Assembly: GCF_001971785.1 (NCBI RefSeq) | Contig: NZ_CP019389.1 | Coordinates: 1,251,001-1,315,000 of the forward strand | Origin: Seonamhaeicola sp. S2-3 | Lineage (GTDB): Bacteria; Bacteroidota; Bacteroidia; Flavobacteriales; Flavobacteriaceae | Length of the DNA stretch: 64,000 nt | Direction: 5' to 3' | In this document: one piece after another, positions 33,460 through 42,816 of the stretch | Layout: each line of letters starts with the position of its first letter | Numbering within the stretch: position 1 is the first letter of the stretch | The notes under the pieces: model-generated | The model's database searches: none | Seen by the model: only the letters and a program-made list of their open reading frames with translations | What the model was told of the DNA's origin: nothing | Translations under genes and position numbers: made by a program

Positions 33460-34767
33460 ATGGAATATTTTAAAGGCATTGATGCTATAAAATACGAAGG
33501 AAGAGAATCTGATAATCCCTTAGCATTTAAATGGTACAACCCAGACCAAGTTGTTGCTGGTAAAACCATGCGAGAACATTTTAAATTTGCCATTGCTTAC
33601 TGGCATTCCTTCTGTGGACAAGGAGCAGACCCATTTGGACCAGGAACACAAAACTTTGCATGGGATAAAGCTTCAGATCCTATTCAGGCTGCAAAAGATA
33701 AAGCCGATGCCGCTTTTGAATTTATTTCTAAAATGGGTTTTGACTATTTCTGTTTTCATGATTTTGATTTGGTTCAAGAAGCGCCAACATTAGCAGAATC
33801 TGAAAAAAGATTGCAAACCATTGTTGAATATATTAAAGAGAAAAAAGCCGAAACTGGTAAAAAATTACTTTGGGGAACTGCTAACTGCTTTTCTAACCCA
33901 AGATATATGAATGGTGCTGCTACCAACCCAGAATTTAATGTAGTGGCCAGAGCAGGTGCACAAATTAAATTAGCTTTAGATGCAACCATGGCTTTAGATG
34001 GAGAAAATTACGTGTTTTGGGGCGGACGCGAAGGCTACATGTCTTTGTTAAATACTGATATGAAACGTGAGTTAGACCACATGGCACAACTTTTAACCAT
34101 GGCTAGAGATTACGCTCGCGGACAAGGATTTACGGGTACTTTCTTTATTGAACCTAAACCCATGGAACCTATGAAACACCAGTATGATTTTGATGCTGCT
34201 ACAGCAATTGGTTTCCTTAAAAACTATGGTTTAGATAAAGATTTTAAAATGAATATTGAAGTAAACCACGCTACTTTAGCACAACATACCTTCCAACATG
34301 AATTAGAGGTTTCTGCAAGTGCAGGTATGCTAGGAAGTATTGATGCTAACCGTGGCGATTACCAAAATGGTTGGGATACAGACCAATTCCCTAATAACAT
34401 CCAAGAAACCACAGAAGCTATGTTAGTATTTCTTAAAGCTGGCGGTTTACAAGGTGGTGGTGTTAATTTTGATGCAAAAATTAGAAGAAACTCAACCGAT
34501 ATTGAAGATATATTTCATGCACATATTGGTGGCGCCGATACATTTGCAAGAGCATTAATTACCGCCGATAAAATAATATCTTCATCTCAATACGAAACCT
34601 TAAGAAAAGAAAGATACAGCTCTTTTGACTCTGGAAAAGGAAAAGATTTTGAAAGCGGAAAACTTGATTTAAAAGCGCTTTATAACATTGCTCAAGAAAA
34701 TGGCGAATTACCATTAATTAGTGGTAAACAAGAACTTTTTGAAAATATAATTAACCAATATATTTAA
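33460..34767 (+). CDS. xylA: Xylose isomerase
   Basis: A 435-residue class II xylose isomerase converting D-xylose to D-xylulose. Signature blocks include [27 protein letters not shown] with the catalytic His, [12 protein letters not shown], and the metal site [17 protein letters not shown]. Two metal ions sit in a TIM barrel in this family. It lies ten bases after xylB and ten before the symporter gene, a plain sugar operon. Confidence 0.97.
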   Translation: MEYFKGIDAIKYEGRESDNPLAFKWYNPDQVVAGKTMREHFKFAIAYWHSFCGQGADPFGPGTQNFAWDKASDPIQAAKDKADAAFEFISKMGFDYFCFHDFDLVQEAPTLAESEKRLQTIVEYIKEKKAETGKKLLWGTANCFSNPRYMNGAATNPEFNVVARAGAQIKLALDATMALDGENYVFWGGREGYMSLLNTDMKRELDHMAQLLTMARDYARGQGFTGTFFIEPKPMEPMKHQYDFDAATAIGFLKNYGLDKDFKMNIEVNHATLAQHTFQHELEVSASAGMLGSIDANRGDYQNGWDTDQFPNNIQETTEAMLVFLKAGGLQGGGVNFDAKIRRNSTDIEDIFHAHIGGADTFARALITADKIISSSQYETLRKERYSSFDSGKGKDFESGKLDLKALYNIAQENGELPLISGKQELFENIINQYI

Positions 34768-34777
34768 TACACAAATT

Positions 34778-36193
34778 ATGGAAACAACTAACTCTAAGTA
34801 TTTAATTAAACTAACTTTAGTAGCCACATTAGGTGGGCTGCTATTTGGGTATGACACAGCAGTTATTTCAGGTACAGTAAGTTCTTTAGAACACTTCTTT
34901 GTATTACCATTTGGACTAGAAGAAACTGCTGCAAATTCCCGCTTAGGGTTGGTTGTTTCAAGTGCCTTAATAGGTTGTATTATTGGAGGACTCTCTGGAG
35001 GTGTAATTAGTAAAAAATTAGGACGTAAAAACGGATTAATTTTAGCTGCTATTCTATTTTTGCTTTCGGCCTTAGGGTCTGCAATGCCAGAAATGCTTGT
35101 TAAACCTATTGGAGAAGCAGATCATACCTTTATCTATATTTTTATTGTTTACAGGATTATAGGAGGTATTGGTGTTGGACTAGCTTCTATGCTTTCTCCC
35201 TTGTACATTGCTGAAATTGCACCTGCAAAAATTAGAGGTAAGCTAGTTTCAATGAACCAGTTTGCTATTATTTTTGGTATGTTGGTGGTTTATTTTGTTA
35301 ATTATTACATAGCTAAACAAGGTGACGATTCGTGGCTAAATACTATAGGATGGCGATGGATGTTTGCTTCTGAAACAATTCCTGCTGGATTATTTTTATT
35401 AATGTTATTTATGGTTCCAGACACACCTAGATCGTTAGTTTTAAAATCACAACCAGAAAAAGCTTTACAGGTTTTAACTAAAGTAAATGGTATTGATGAA
35501 GCTAAAAAGATTTTAGGTGAAATTCAAAATACAGTAGTTAGTCATTCTGGTAAATTATTCTCTTTTGGTATAACGGTAATTATAATTGGTGTTTTACTAT
35601 CTGTTTTTCAACAATTTGTTGGCATTAATGTAGTGCTTTACTATGCGCCCGAAATATTTAAAAGTATGGGTTCTGGAACAGACGCGGCATTATTACAAAC
35701 CATAATTGTTGGGTCTGTTAACTTAATTTTTACTGTTCTAGCTATAATGACGGTAGATAAATATGGTAGAAAACCGCTTATGATAATTGGTGCCGTAGGA
35801 ATGGCTTTTGCAATGTTTGCTTTAGGTACTTCATTTTTTATGGAATCTGTGGGTATAGGAGCCCTTATTTTTATGCTAATTTATGTGGCTAGTTTTGCTA
35901 TGAGTTGGGGACCTGTTTGTTGGGTGCTTTTATCTGAAATTTTTCCTAATAAAATTAGAGGTAAAGCCTTAGCCGTAGCTGTAGCTGCACAATGGATTTC
36001 TAATTATTTAGTTTCATGGACATTCCCTATGTTAGATAAAAACACCTATTTATTAGAAACATTTAACCATGGTTTTGCCTATTGGATTTATGGTGTTATG
36101 GGTGTTTTAGCGGCCTTATTAGTATGGAAATTTGTACCTGAAACTAAAGGTAAAACACTAGAGGAAATGGAAAATATTTGGAAGAAAAAATAA
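34778..36193 (+). CDS. xylE: MFS sugar:proton symporter, XylE-like
   Basis: A 471-residue, 12-helix sugar transporter of the major facilitator family. Typical blocks are GGLLFGYDTAVISGTV in helix 1, GGVISKKLGRKNGLIL between helices 2 and 3, GVGLASMLSPLYIAEIAPAK, WRWMFASETIPAGLFL, QQFVGINVVLYYAPEIFKSM and the end VPETKGKTLEEME. D-xylose import with protons is inferred from the operon. A terminator follows within 60 bases. Confidence 0.92.
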   Translation: METTNSKYLIKLTLVATLGGLLFGYDTAVISGTVSSLEHFFVLPFGLEETAANSRLGLVVSSALIGCIIGGLSGGVISKKLGRKNGLILAAILFLLSALGSAMPEMLVKPIGEADHTFIYIFIVYRIIGGIGVGLASMLSPLYIAEIAPAKIRGKLVSMNQFAIIFGMLVVYFVNYYIAKQGDDSWLNTIGWRWMFASETIPAGLFLLMLFMVPDTPRSLVLKSQPEKALQVLTKVNGIDEAKKILGEIQNTVVSHSGKLFSFGITVIIIGVLLSVFQQFVGINVVLYYAPEIFKSMGSGTDAALLQTIIVGSVNLIFTVLAIMTVDKYGRKPLMIIGAVGMAFAMFALGTSFFMESVGIGALIFMLIYVASFAMSWGPVCWVLLSEIFPNKIRGKALAVAVAAQWISNYLVSWTFPMLDKNTYLLETFNHGFAYWIYGVMGVLAALLVWKFVPETKGKTLEEMENIWKKK

Positions 36194-36217
36194 TTATTTG
36201 GTTGTTTTTAACAAAAA

Positions 36218-36256
36218 AGAAGTCTATCTATAAATTATGTTAGGCTTCTTTTTTTA
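36218..36256 (+). terminator. Bidirectional terminator between xylE and the LacI-type gene
   Basis: A 9-base-pair stem (AGAAGTCTA with TAGGCTTCT, one G-U) and a 14-base loop is followed by seven Ts; on the other strand it is also followed by a T run. It serves both convergent genes. Upstream is TTTGGTTGTTTT, similar to the motif before two other terminators. Confidence 0.82.
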
Positions 36257-37276
36257 TTTTAACGGTTTTGTACTCTGCCTTTCAATTAAACTTGTTTTAA
36301 TCACTTTTGTTTGAAATGGTTCTTCGGCATTTCCTTCTAATCTGTTTATAAGTATGGTTGCCGCCATTTCGCCAATATATTTCCCGTGCTGACTAACAGT
36401 GGTAATTTTAGGTGATACGTATTGTGGTAATTTACCATTTGTAAAGCAAATGATAGACATTTCATCAGGAATTTTATATCCCATACGTTTAACAATTTCT
36501 AGAGATTCAACTGCCGAACTTTCTTCTAAACATAACAATCCATCAATAGATTTATCGCCTAGAACAATCTTCATTAAAGTTTCAAAATCATCATGCTTTC
36601 CTATCTTAACAATAAGCTTTGGGTCTACCGGTATATCATTTTCAATTAAAGCTTTTTTGTAACCCTCGGCTCTTAATTTTCCAACACTTAAATTATCTAT
36701 CACAGAAATTAATGCAATTTTTTTACAACCTGTTTTTATTAAATGATTGGTAGCATGACGCGCCCCTTCAAAATCATCAACAACTACCTTATCACATTCA
36801 ATTTCATGTGTTACCCTATCAAACATAACCATAGGAACACCTTCATTAATAGCATTTTTTAAATGTTGGTAACTTTCTTTTACTTGGGTTTCTTCTGCAA
36901 GAGATAAAATAAAACCATCTAAAGTGCCATTTTTTAAAAGTTCCATAGTTTTAAGCTCCTTTTCATGAGATTCATTTGAAATACAAGAAATTAAACTATA
37001 CCCCTTTTCGGTTGCTTTTTCTTCAATACCCACAAACACTTTGGCAAAAAAAGTATTCATAATATTGGGTATAATTACGCCTATGGTTTTGGTTTTTTTG
37101 TTAAGCAAACTTAAGGCTACACTATTGGGCTTGTAATTATGTGCCTTGGCGTATTGCTGAATTTTATCTTTTGTTTTGGCGCTAATTTCATAACTATCAC
37201 TCAATGCCTTTGATACTGTGGCTATAGACACATCAAACTCATTAGCAATATGTTTTAAAGTAATACGCTTTTTCAT
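36254..37276 (-). CDS. LacI-family transcriptional regulator of the xylose genes
   Basis: A 340-residue LacI/GalR repressor. The N-terminal helix-turn-helix is ITLKHIANEFDVSIATVSKA followed by the hinge NSVALSLLNKKTKTIGVIIP; the periplasmic-binding-like sugar domain fills the rest. The ATG at 37274-37276 begins MKKRITLKH; a TTG eight codons upstream is less likely. It is convergent to xylBAE, so it would be made from its own promoter. Control of the xyl operon by xylose or a related sugar is inferred from position. Confidence 0.92.
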   Translation of the reverse strand: MKKRITLKHIANEFDVSIATVSKALSDSYEISAKTKDKIQQYAKAHNYKPNSVALSLLNKKTKTIGVIIPNIMNTFFAKVFVGIEEKATEKGYSLISCISNESHEKELKTMELLKNGTLDGFILSLAEETQVKESYQHLKNAINEGVPMVMFDRVTHEIECDKVVVDDFEGARHATNHLIKTGCKKIALISVIDNLSVGKLRAEGYKKALIENDIPVDPKLIVKIGKHDDFETLMKIVLGDKSIDGLLCLEESSAVESLEIVKRMGYKIPDEMSIICFTNGKLPQYVSPKITTVSQHGKYIGEMAATILINRLEGNAEEPFQTKVIKTSLIERQSTKPLK

Positions 37277-37367
37277 CTTCAAAATAAATACATCAAACAA
37301 AAAGTAAGCTAATTTAAAGCATTTATTTTAGTTATAATCTGCATTTTCAATACATTTAGGTTTTAGT

Positions 37368-37375
37368 TACCTTTG
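37368..37375 (+). promoter_or_regulatory. Candidate -7 box (TACCTTTG) of the yicC-gmk-nadD run
   Basis: TACCTTTG matches TAnnTTTG, 20 bases before the ATG of the YicC-family gene. No -33 TTG at the expected distance. Confidence 0.42.
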
Positions 37376-37395
37376 CTAACTTAATACACAAGCTT

Positions 37396-38253
37396 ATGAT
37401 TTATTCAATGACAGGTTACGGAAAATCTGTTTTGCAATTACCTACAAAAAAAATTACCATTGAGTTAAAATCTCTAAACAGTAAAAATCTTGATTTAAAT
37501 GCAAGAATGCCTACTATTTATAGAGAAAAAGAACTTATAATTAGAAAATTACTTGCTGATAAATTAGTGCGTGGTAAAGTAGATTTTTCTATTTATGTTG
37601 AAGTTACTGCAGATGACTCTTCAACCCAAATTAACAAACCAGTTGTAAATCAATACATCAAACAATTAAAAGATGTAGTTAATGGCGATGAAATAGAGTT
37701 GCTTAAAATGGCGGTTAGGTTTCCCGATGCTCTAAATACAGTGCGAGAAGAAATTGATGAAGACGAATGGAATGCTATTAAAACCGAAATTGATAATGCA
37801 GTAACCTCCTTAAATGATTATAGATTAAATGAAGGTAAAACTCTAGAAGCAGATTTTAGAAAACGTATTGAAAATATTGATACTATTCTTGAGCAGGTAA
37901 TTAAAATGGATCCTGACCGCATAAAAGCAGTTAGAGAAAGGTTGCTAAAGGGCGTTGAAGAACTAAAGGAGAAATATGACGAAAACCGTTTTGAACAAGA
38001 ATTGGTATACTATATTGAAAAATTTGATATAACAGAAGAAAAGGTGCGCTTAAAAAACCACTTAAACTATTTTATTGAAACCTTAAACACCAAAGATTCT
38101 AACGGAAAAAAACTAGGTTTTATAGGGCAAGAAATTGGTAGAGAAATAAACACCATTGGCTCAAAAAGTAACTACGCCCCCATGCAACAATTAGTAGTAC
38201 AAATGAAGGATGAACTTGAAAAAATTAAGGAACAATTATTGAATGTCCTTTAA
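37396..38253 (+). CDS. YicC-family endoribonuclease
   Basis: A 285-residue YicC protein. The N-terminal domain starts MIYSMTGYGKSVLQLPTKKI with ELKSLNSKNLDLNARMP, and the C-terminal DUF1732 ends EIGREINTIGSKSNYAPMQQ. Family members are oligomeric RNases that act on small RNAs in E. coli (RNase YicC); the target here is unknown. It precedes gmk by 18 bases, an arrangement found widely across bacteria. Confidence 0.93.
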   Translation: MIYSMTGYGKSVLQLPTKKITIELKSLNSKNLDLNARMPTIYREKELIIRKLLADKLVRGKVDFSIYVEVTADDSSTQINKPVVNQYIKQLKDVVNGDEIELLKMAVRFPDALNTVREEIDEDEWNAIKTEIDNAVTSLNDYRLNEGKTLEADFRKRIENIDTILEQVIKMDPDRIKAVRERLLKGVEELKEKYDENRFEQELVYYIEKFDITEEKVRLKNHLNYFIETLNTKDSNGKKLGFIGQEIGREINTIGSKSNYAPMQQLVVQMKDELEKIKEQLLNVL

Positions 38254-38271
38254 TTAAAAACGTTTTAATTA

Positions 38272-38859
38272 GTGATTGAACAAAAGAAAAAACAAGGCAA
38301 ATTAATTGTATTTTCAGCACCATCGGGTTCTGGAAAAACAACCATTGTAAGGCATTTATTAAATATTGAAAATTTAAATTTAGAGTTTTCAATATCGGCT
38401 ACTTCACGTGAAAAACGCGGTACTGAAGTAAACGGAAAAGACTACTATTTTTTATCTGCCAAAGAATTTAAAACTAAAATTAAAAACGAAGAGTTTTTAG
38501 AGTGGGAAGAAGTTTATAGAGATAATTTTTATGGCACTTTAAAAACCGAAGTTGAGCGTATTTGGGCAATGGGCAAACACGTTATTTTTGATATTGATGT
38601 TTCTGGCGGTTTACGCATTAAACGTAAATTCCCAGAGCAAACATTAGCCATTTTTGTAAAACCCCCAAGCATTGATGAACTTAAAATACGGCTAAAAAAA
38701 CGCAAAACAGAAAGCCCAGAAAAAATAAGTATGCGGGTTGCTAAAGCATCAGCAGAATTAGCAACAGCTCCTTTATTTGATGAAATTATTATAAATGATA
38801 CTTTAGAACACGCACTTACTGAAGCCGAAACTTTAGTTAACAACTTTGTAAATTCTTAA
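38272..38859 (+). CDS. gmk: Guanylate kinase
   Basis: A 195-residue enzyme converting GMP to GDP. The P-loop is FSAPSGSGKTTIVRHLL at about residue 14, and the GMP-binding block is SISATSREKRGTEVNGKDYY with the later EWEEVYRDNFYGTLKTEVER. The best start is a GTG at 38272; an in-frame stop lies upstream and no ATG precedes the P-loop. It is two bases before nadD. Confidence 0.96.
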   Translation: MIEQKKKQGKLIVFSAPSGSGKTTIVRHLLNIENLNLEFSISATSREKRGTEVNGKDYYFLSAKEFKTKIKNEEFLEWEEVYRDNFYGTLKTEVERIWAMGKHVIFDIDVSGGLRIKRKFPEQTLAIFVKPPSIDELKIRLKKRKTESPEKISMRVAKASAELATAPLFDEIIINDTLEHALTEAETLVNNFVNS

Positions 38860-38861
38860 TA

Positions 38862-39440
38862 ATGAAGGTTGGTTTATACTTTGGTTCCTTTAACCCTATT
38901 CATGTTGGTCATTTAGTTATTGCTAACCATTTTGCTGAGTTTAGCGACCTAGATCAAGTTTGGTTTGTTGTAACCCCTCATAACCCATTTAAGAAAAAAA
39001 GTTCTCTTTTAGATAATTACCAACGTTTAGAAATGGTTTATAGAGCCACTGAAGATTATCCTAAATTAAAACCTAGTGATATTGAGTTTAAATTACCACA
39101 ACCTAATTATACCATTAATACGCTTGTTCATTTAGAAGAAAAATACACAAACCATGAATTTTGCCTAATTATGGGAGAAGATAATTTAAAACATTTTCAT
39201 AAGTGGAAAAACGCTAGTGTTATTATTGAAAATTACCATATTTATGTTTACCCAAGAATGTTAAAAGAGCCCATAGAAACAGAATTTAACAACCATAAAA
39301 AGGTGCATTATATTAACGCTCCTGTAATGGAAATTTCTTCAACTTTCATAAGAAAATCTATAAAAGAAGGTAAAAACATACAACCCTTATTACCACATAA
39401 TGTATGGAAATATTTAGATGAAATGAATTTTTATAAGTAA
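38862..39440 (+). CDS. nadD: Nicotinate-nucleotide adenylyltransferase
   Basis: A 192-residue enzyme that makes deamido-NAD+ from nicotinate mononucleotide and ATP. It shows the nucleotidyltransferase start VGLYFGSFNPIHVGHLVIA, the middle FVVTPHNPFKKKS and the ISSTFIRKSI motif (residue about 160). It starts right after gmk. A lipoprotein gene at 40696 is of a type often mislabelled as this enzyme; this one is the real NadD. Confidence 0.96.
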   Translation: MKVGLYFGSFNPIHVGHLVIANHFAEFSDLDQVWFVVTPHNPFKKKSSLLDNYQRLEMVYRATEDYPKLKPSDIEFKLPQPNYTINTLVHLEEKYTNHEFCLIMGEDNLKHFHKWKNASVIIENYHIYVYPRMLKEPIETEFNNHKKVHYINAPVMEISSTFIRKSIKEGKNIQPLLPHNVWKYLDEMNFYK

Positions 39441-39455
39441 AATAACTTAGTTTTG

Positions 39456-39470
39456 AATGAAATTTTCATT
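39456..39470. promoter_or_regulatory. Palindrome AATGAAATTTTCATT upstream of mgsA
   Basis: Perfect 7-base arms around one central base, between a TTG at 39453-39455 and TAATTTCG near 39474. The latter pair are 19 bases apart and resemble a TTG / TAnnTTTG promoter with one mismatch. The palindrome fills the spacer, so it may be an operator for mgsA. Confidence 0.35.
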
Positions 39471-39515
39471 TAGTTAATTTCGTTTTATGTACAATAATTT
39501 ATAATAGGATTAAGA

Positions 39516-39878
39516 ATGGAAATAGCCATAATTGCACATGATGGTAAAAAAGCTGAAATGGTTCAGTTTTTAAATCATCATAAAGAAAAACTTCAAGAAA
39601 AAAACATCAATATAATATCTACTGGTACTACAGGAAGTAAAGTAGAAAAAGCAGGCATAAAAGTTACCCGATTATTATCTGGCCCACTTGGTGGTGATGC
39701 CCAAATAGCTGCACGAGTTGCTGAAGGAATATGCAAAATGGTCATCTTTTTTAGAGACCCTTTAGAAAAGCATCCTCATGAACCAGACGTTAATATGCTC
39801 ATGAGATTATGTGATGTACATGATGTGCCACTTGCTACAAATCCTGCTACAGCAGAATTATTAGTTAAAGCACTCTAA
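39516..39878 (+). CDS. mgsA: Methylglyoxal synthase
   Basis: A 120-residue protein that converts dihydroxyacetone phosphate to methylglyoxal and phosphate, a bypass when sugar phosphates pile up. The core IIAHDGKKAEMVQFLNHHKE, IISTGTTGSKVEKAG, SGPLGGDAQIAARVAEG and FFRDPLEKHPHEPDVNML is fully conserved, including the catalytic Asp in GGDAQ. It is shorter than the E. coli enzyme (152) at both ends. It is alone on its strand. Confidence 0.95.
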   Translation: MEIAIIAHDGKKAEMVQFLNHHKEKLQEKNINIISTGTTGSKVEKAGIKVTRLLSGPLGGDAQIAARVAEGICKMVIFFRDPLEKHPHEPDVNMLMRLCDVHDVPLATNPATAELLVKAL

Positions 39879-39911
39879 TACATTTGGGCTTTATAAAAAA
39901 GAAAAACTAAG

Positions 39912-40406
39912 CTAAGGCATACCATTAGCAACTGGAACACGTATCACTAAACCTGGATAAATGTTATTTGGGTGAGATAGCATTGGTTTGTTTGCCTCAA
40001 ATATTTTGTAATACATTTTGGGGTTTCCATAAAAAACTTTGGCTATCTTACCTAAAGAATCTTTTTCTCTAACCGTATAAAACTTAGATTCAGTAGATTT
40101 ATCTTTAACAATTATTAAATCTTCTACTTTATCAATACCTACAGAATTGCCCACAATTAAAATTATTTTTTCTTTAATTTCTTGACTAGGAGCTATTCCT
40201 TTAACAGTTGCAATACAATCGTTAATAGAAATTGAAAATTCACTCACTTTAAACTTCATGTCTAAAATTTTTCTTTTCAATTTCATTGCTGCAATTTCTT
40301 CTAATTTCATTTCAATAATAGCAGCTTGAGATACATCCAACGGATTCATCTTGCCAATTCCAAACACTCTTGTCCCTTTATCTTTTATAAATGTAAATGT
40401 CTTCAT
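39912..40406 (-). CDS. BON- and LysM-domain protein (Kbp/YgaU-like)
   Basis: A 164-residue protein with a BON domain (about 45-95; DMKFKVSEFSISINDCIATV and onward) and a C-terminal LysM domain (FYTVREKDSLGKIAKVFYGN to LVIRVP). This is the layout of E. coli Kbp (YgaU), a K+-binding protein. There is no signal peptide, as in Kbp. The start could be the ATG at 40415 or that at 40406; the second gives MKTFTFIKDKGTRVFGIGK, closest to the Kbp head, and was chosen. Confidence 0.88.
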   Translation of the reverse strand: MKTFTFIKDKGTRVFGIGKMNPLDVSQAAIIEMKLEEIAAMKLKRKILDMKFKVSEFSISINDCIATVKGIAPSQEIKEKIILIVGNSVGIDKVEDLIIVKDKSTESKFYTVREKDSLGKIAKVFYGNPKMYYKIFEANKPMLSHPNNIYPGLVIRVPVANGMP

Positions 40407-40592
40407 TAGTAGCATAATTAAAAGGGCTAAACAATACTGTTATAAATCACGTTTCAATTTTATCTACTTTTTTAGATGACAGATTTAAATTAATCTTGCG
40501 CCATTACTTTAAAAAAATTATTAAATTTTGTAACTGTTTGTTTTTGTGCAAAATAAAATGCTGATTTTTCTGATTATCTAAATGAGTTTTAG

Positions 40593-40635
40593 AAAAAAGA
40601 AACCGCTTAAAGTGAAGTTACTTTAAAGCGGTTTC
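40593..40635 (-). terminator. Strong terminator of the lipoprotein gene
   Basis: A 15-base-pair stem (GAAACCGCTT-AAAGT with ACTTTAAAGCGGTTTC, one bulged T) is followed on the minus strand by six Ts. It is 61 bases after the lipoprotein stop. Just before the stem the minus strand reads TTTGGTTGGTTA, shared with the terminator at 9298-9326. Confidence 0.9.
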
Positions 40636-40695
40636 TAAACTAAATAACCAACCAAATTTTTAAAAAACCTAATCTTTTTGGCTCTTACCAAATGT

Positions 40696-41631
40696 TTAGT
40701 CTCTTGTATTTTCTCTAGGGTTATCAACCCTGTCATTTTTAAATTTACGTTTCTTTTCTACCTCAATAGTTTTACCTTTTGAATCTGTAGTTTTTAAATA
40801 CTGTATATATCCTCTTCCTTTAAACTCATACACGGTTTCAGATGATGGATGATACAACTCTATGGTTTCGTCATTTATAACGCTTAATTCAAAGAATTCA
40901 TTGTCAAAGAAATCATAATCTAATGTTAAAGTTTTTAAATACATATTACCCGTAACATTCCCTACACCGTAAATGCCTGTGTAATCCCAATAAAGATAAT
41001 TTACATTAGTTCCTACATTGTCTTGTGAACTTTTAAAGGTTGAATCATTACCTCCTGGTAAAAACTGTAAAAAGTTTTCGTTATCAAATTCATTTATAGC
41101 TCCAAAATTACTAGTATATATTTTTTCCCAAGCTTCATATTCTTGTAAGAAGTAGTGAATATTATCATAAAAAACGTAATCGTAATCAAACGTATTTCTT
41201 TGATAACCATCTAAAAAATAAGATGTATCATTATTAGGATTGTAAAGCTCAATAGTGTTGCTATCTATTTGATAAACGTCGAAAGTAGAAAACCCATCAA
41301 TATCATGAAAAACATCTAAAATCATATCATAAGCATCATAAGTTCCAACGTCAATTCCATACCCATTTCCGTTACTACCTAAGCCTACAATATTATTATT
41401 TGCATACACCACGCCTCCTTTAAATGATATTGTAAATGCTTTTTGTAAAAAAGGGGTTTCTCCGTATCCTTTGGTTGCATTGATATCGACATACCACAAC
41501 TCATAAGAGCTTAACAACTGATTTATTGAAATTGTAGGCTCATCAAAATCATCAACACGAATTTCTGTATGGCATGATGTAAATAAAGTTGCAGATAATG
41601 CAAAAGCAAAAAGTAATTTTATAGTTTTCAT
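40696..41631 (-). CDS. Flavobacterial lipoprotein of unknown function
   Basis: A 311-residue lipoprotein: signal MKTIKLLFAFALSATLFTSC with the lipobox FTSC, then a beta-rich acidic body. Two similar halves are seen: SFKGGVVYANNNIVGLG / IELYNPNNDTSYFLDGYQRN, and KTLTLDYDFFDNEFFELSVI / IELYHPSSETVYEFKGRGYI. The family is common in Flavobacteriaceae and, as far as I recall, is often labelled nicotinic acid mononucleotide adenyltransferase. It has no nucleotidyltransferase motif, so that label is wrong. The C-terminal tail is very basic. The function is unknown; it should sit in the outer membrane or periplasm. Confidence 0.85.
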   Translation of the reverse strand: MKTIKLLFAFALSATLFTSCHTEIRVDDFDEPTISINQLLSSYELWYVDINATKGYGETPFLQKAFTISFKGGVVYANNNIVGLGSNGNGYGIDVGTYDAYDMILDVFHDIDGFSTFDVYQIDSNTIELYNPNNDTSYFLDGYQRNTFDYDYVFYDNIHYFLQEYEAWEKIYTSNFGAINEFDNENFLQFLPGGNDSTFKSSQDNVGTNVNYLYWDYTGIYGVGNVTGNMYLKTLTLDYDFFDNEFFELSVINDETIELYHPSSETVYEFKGRGYIQYLKTTDSKGKTIEVEKKRKFKNDRVDNPRENTRD

Positions 41632-41730
41632 ATTGAATTATTTTAGGGTTTATATTATCTGTAGTTCAAAACGCATGCCAAAAAAATGTTATTATTAGTT
41701 TAAGTATCTAACAAACTTTAATATTTTACG

Positions 41731-41738
41731 TATTTTTG
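41731..41738 (+). promoter_or_regulatory. Candidate -7 box (TATTTTTG) of gpsA
   Basis: TATTTTTG, a full TAnnTTTG match, ends 25 bases before the gpsA ATG. No TTG is found at 17-23 bases upstream. Confidence 0.45.
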
Positions 41739-41763
41739 AACTGAAAAACTACTTGATTTTTTT

Positions 41764-42765
41764 ATGGAAAAGCCTTTAAAATATGCGGTTTTTGGTGGTG
41801 GAAGTTGGGCAACAGCTATTGTGAAAATGCTTTGTGAAAATGCTGATGAAGTTGGGTGGTACATGAGAAGCGCTTACACTAAAGCACACCTTTTAAAAGA
41901 ACAACACAATCCCAATTATTTAAGTTCTGTTGAATTTAATTTAAATCAACTTAAATTAAGTAATGATATTAACGAAATTGCAGAATGGGCAGATGTGTTA
42001 TTTTTTGTTATCCCATCGGCATTTATTCATAGTGAGCTGGAAAAATTAACCATAAACATATCAAATAAAATTATTGTTTCGGCTGTTAAAGGTATTATAC
42101 CAGAAACTGGATTATTGGTTGGTGAGCATTTTCATGAATTTTATAATATTCCTTTAGAAAACATAGCCGTTATTGCAGGTCCATGTCATGCCGAAGAAGT
42201 AGCCTTAGAACGTTTATCTTATTTAACCATTTCTTGTGCAGACACAAAAAAAGCACGAAAAATAGCCAATAAATTATCTAGCGATTATATAAAAACCAAA
42301 ATTAGCGATGATATTGTTGGTGTAGAATATGCCGTAATGCTTAAAAACATTTACGCCATAGCTGCGGGAATTGCCCACGGATTAGGGTACGGAGATAATT
42401 TCCAGAGTGTACTTATGAGCAACTCTATTAGAGAAATGAAGCGTTTTATTAAAAAAATGCATAAAATGAAGCGTAATATTAATAACTCTGCTTATTTGGG
42501 TGATTTGTTAGTTACGGGCTATTCTACATTTTCTAGAAACCGTATGTTTGGAAATATGATAGGTAAAGGCTATACCGTAAAATCTGCCCAAATGGAAATG
42601 AATATGGTTGCAGAAGGTTATTATGCCGCTAAAAGCGCTCATTTATTAAATGAAAAAAACCTTAAAAAAACACGGTTGCCTATAATAAATGCGGTTTATG
42701 AGATTTTATACGAAAACAAAAACCCAAAAAAGGTATTTAAAAAGCTTACAGAAAAGTTAGATTAA
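41764..42765 (+). CDS. gpsA: NAD(P)H-dependent glycerol-3-phosphate dehydrogenase
   Basis: A 333-residue enzyme that makes sn-glycerol 3-phosphate for phospholipids from dihydroxyacetone phosphate. The N-terminal nucleotide-binding motif is VFGGGSWATAIVKML, the middle VIAGPCHAEEVALE has the GPxxAxE pattern, and VEYAVMLKNIYAIAAGIAHG holds the catalytic Lys. The last part, LVTGYSTFSRNRMFGNMIGKG, is the conserved substrate segment. It is alone, divergent from the lipoprotein gene. Confidence 0.96.
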   Translation: MEKPLKYAVFGGGSWATAIVKMLCENADEVGWYMRSAYTKAHLLKEQHNPNYLSSVEFNLNQLKLSNDINEIAEWADVLFFVIPSAFIHSELEKLTINISNKIIVSAVKGIIPETGLLVGEHFHEFYNIPLENIAVIAGPCHAEEVALERLSYLTISCADTKKARKIANKLSSDYIKTKISDDIVGVEYAVMLKNIYAIAAGIAHGLGYGDNFQSVLMSNSIREMKRFIKKMHKMKRNINNSAYLGDLLVTGYSTFSRNRMFGNMIGKGYTVKSAQMEMNMVAEGYYAAKSAHLLNEKNLKKTRLPIINAVYEILYENKNPKKVFKKLTEKLD

Positions 42766-42804
42766 ATTTAACAATTTAAGTCTTTTATTTTACTCATCTT
42801 TAGG

Positions 42805-42812
42805 TACTTTTG
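42805..42812 (+). promoter_or_regulatory. Candidate -7 box (TACTTTTG) almost touching the start codon
   Basis: TACTTTTG ends only four bases before the ATG at 42817. If used, transcription would begin at or next to the ATG and give a leaderless mRNA. Confidence 0.4.
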
Positions 42813-42816
42813 TGCC

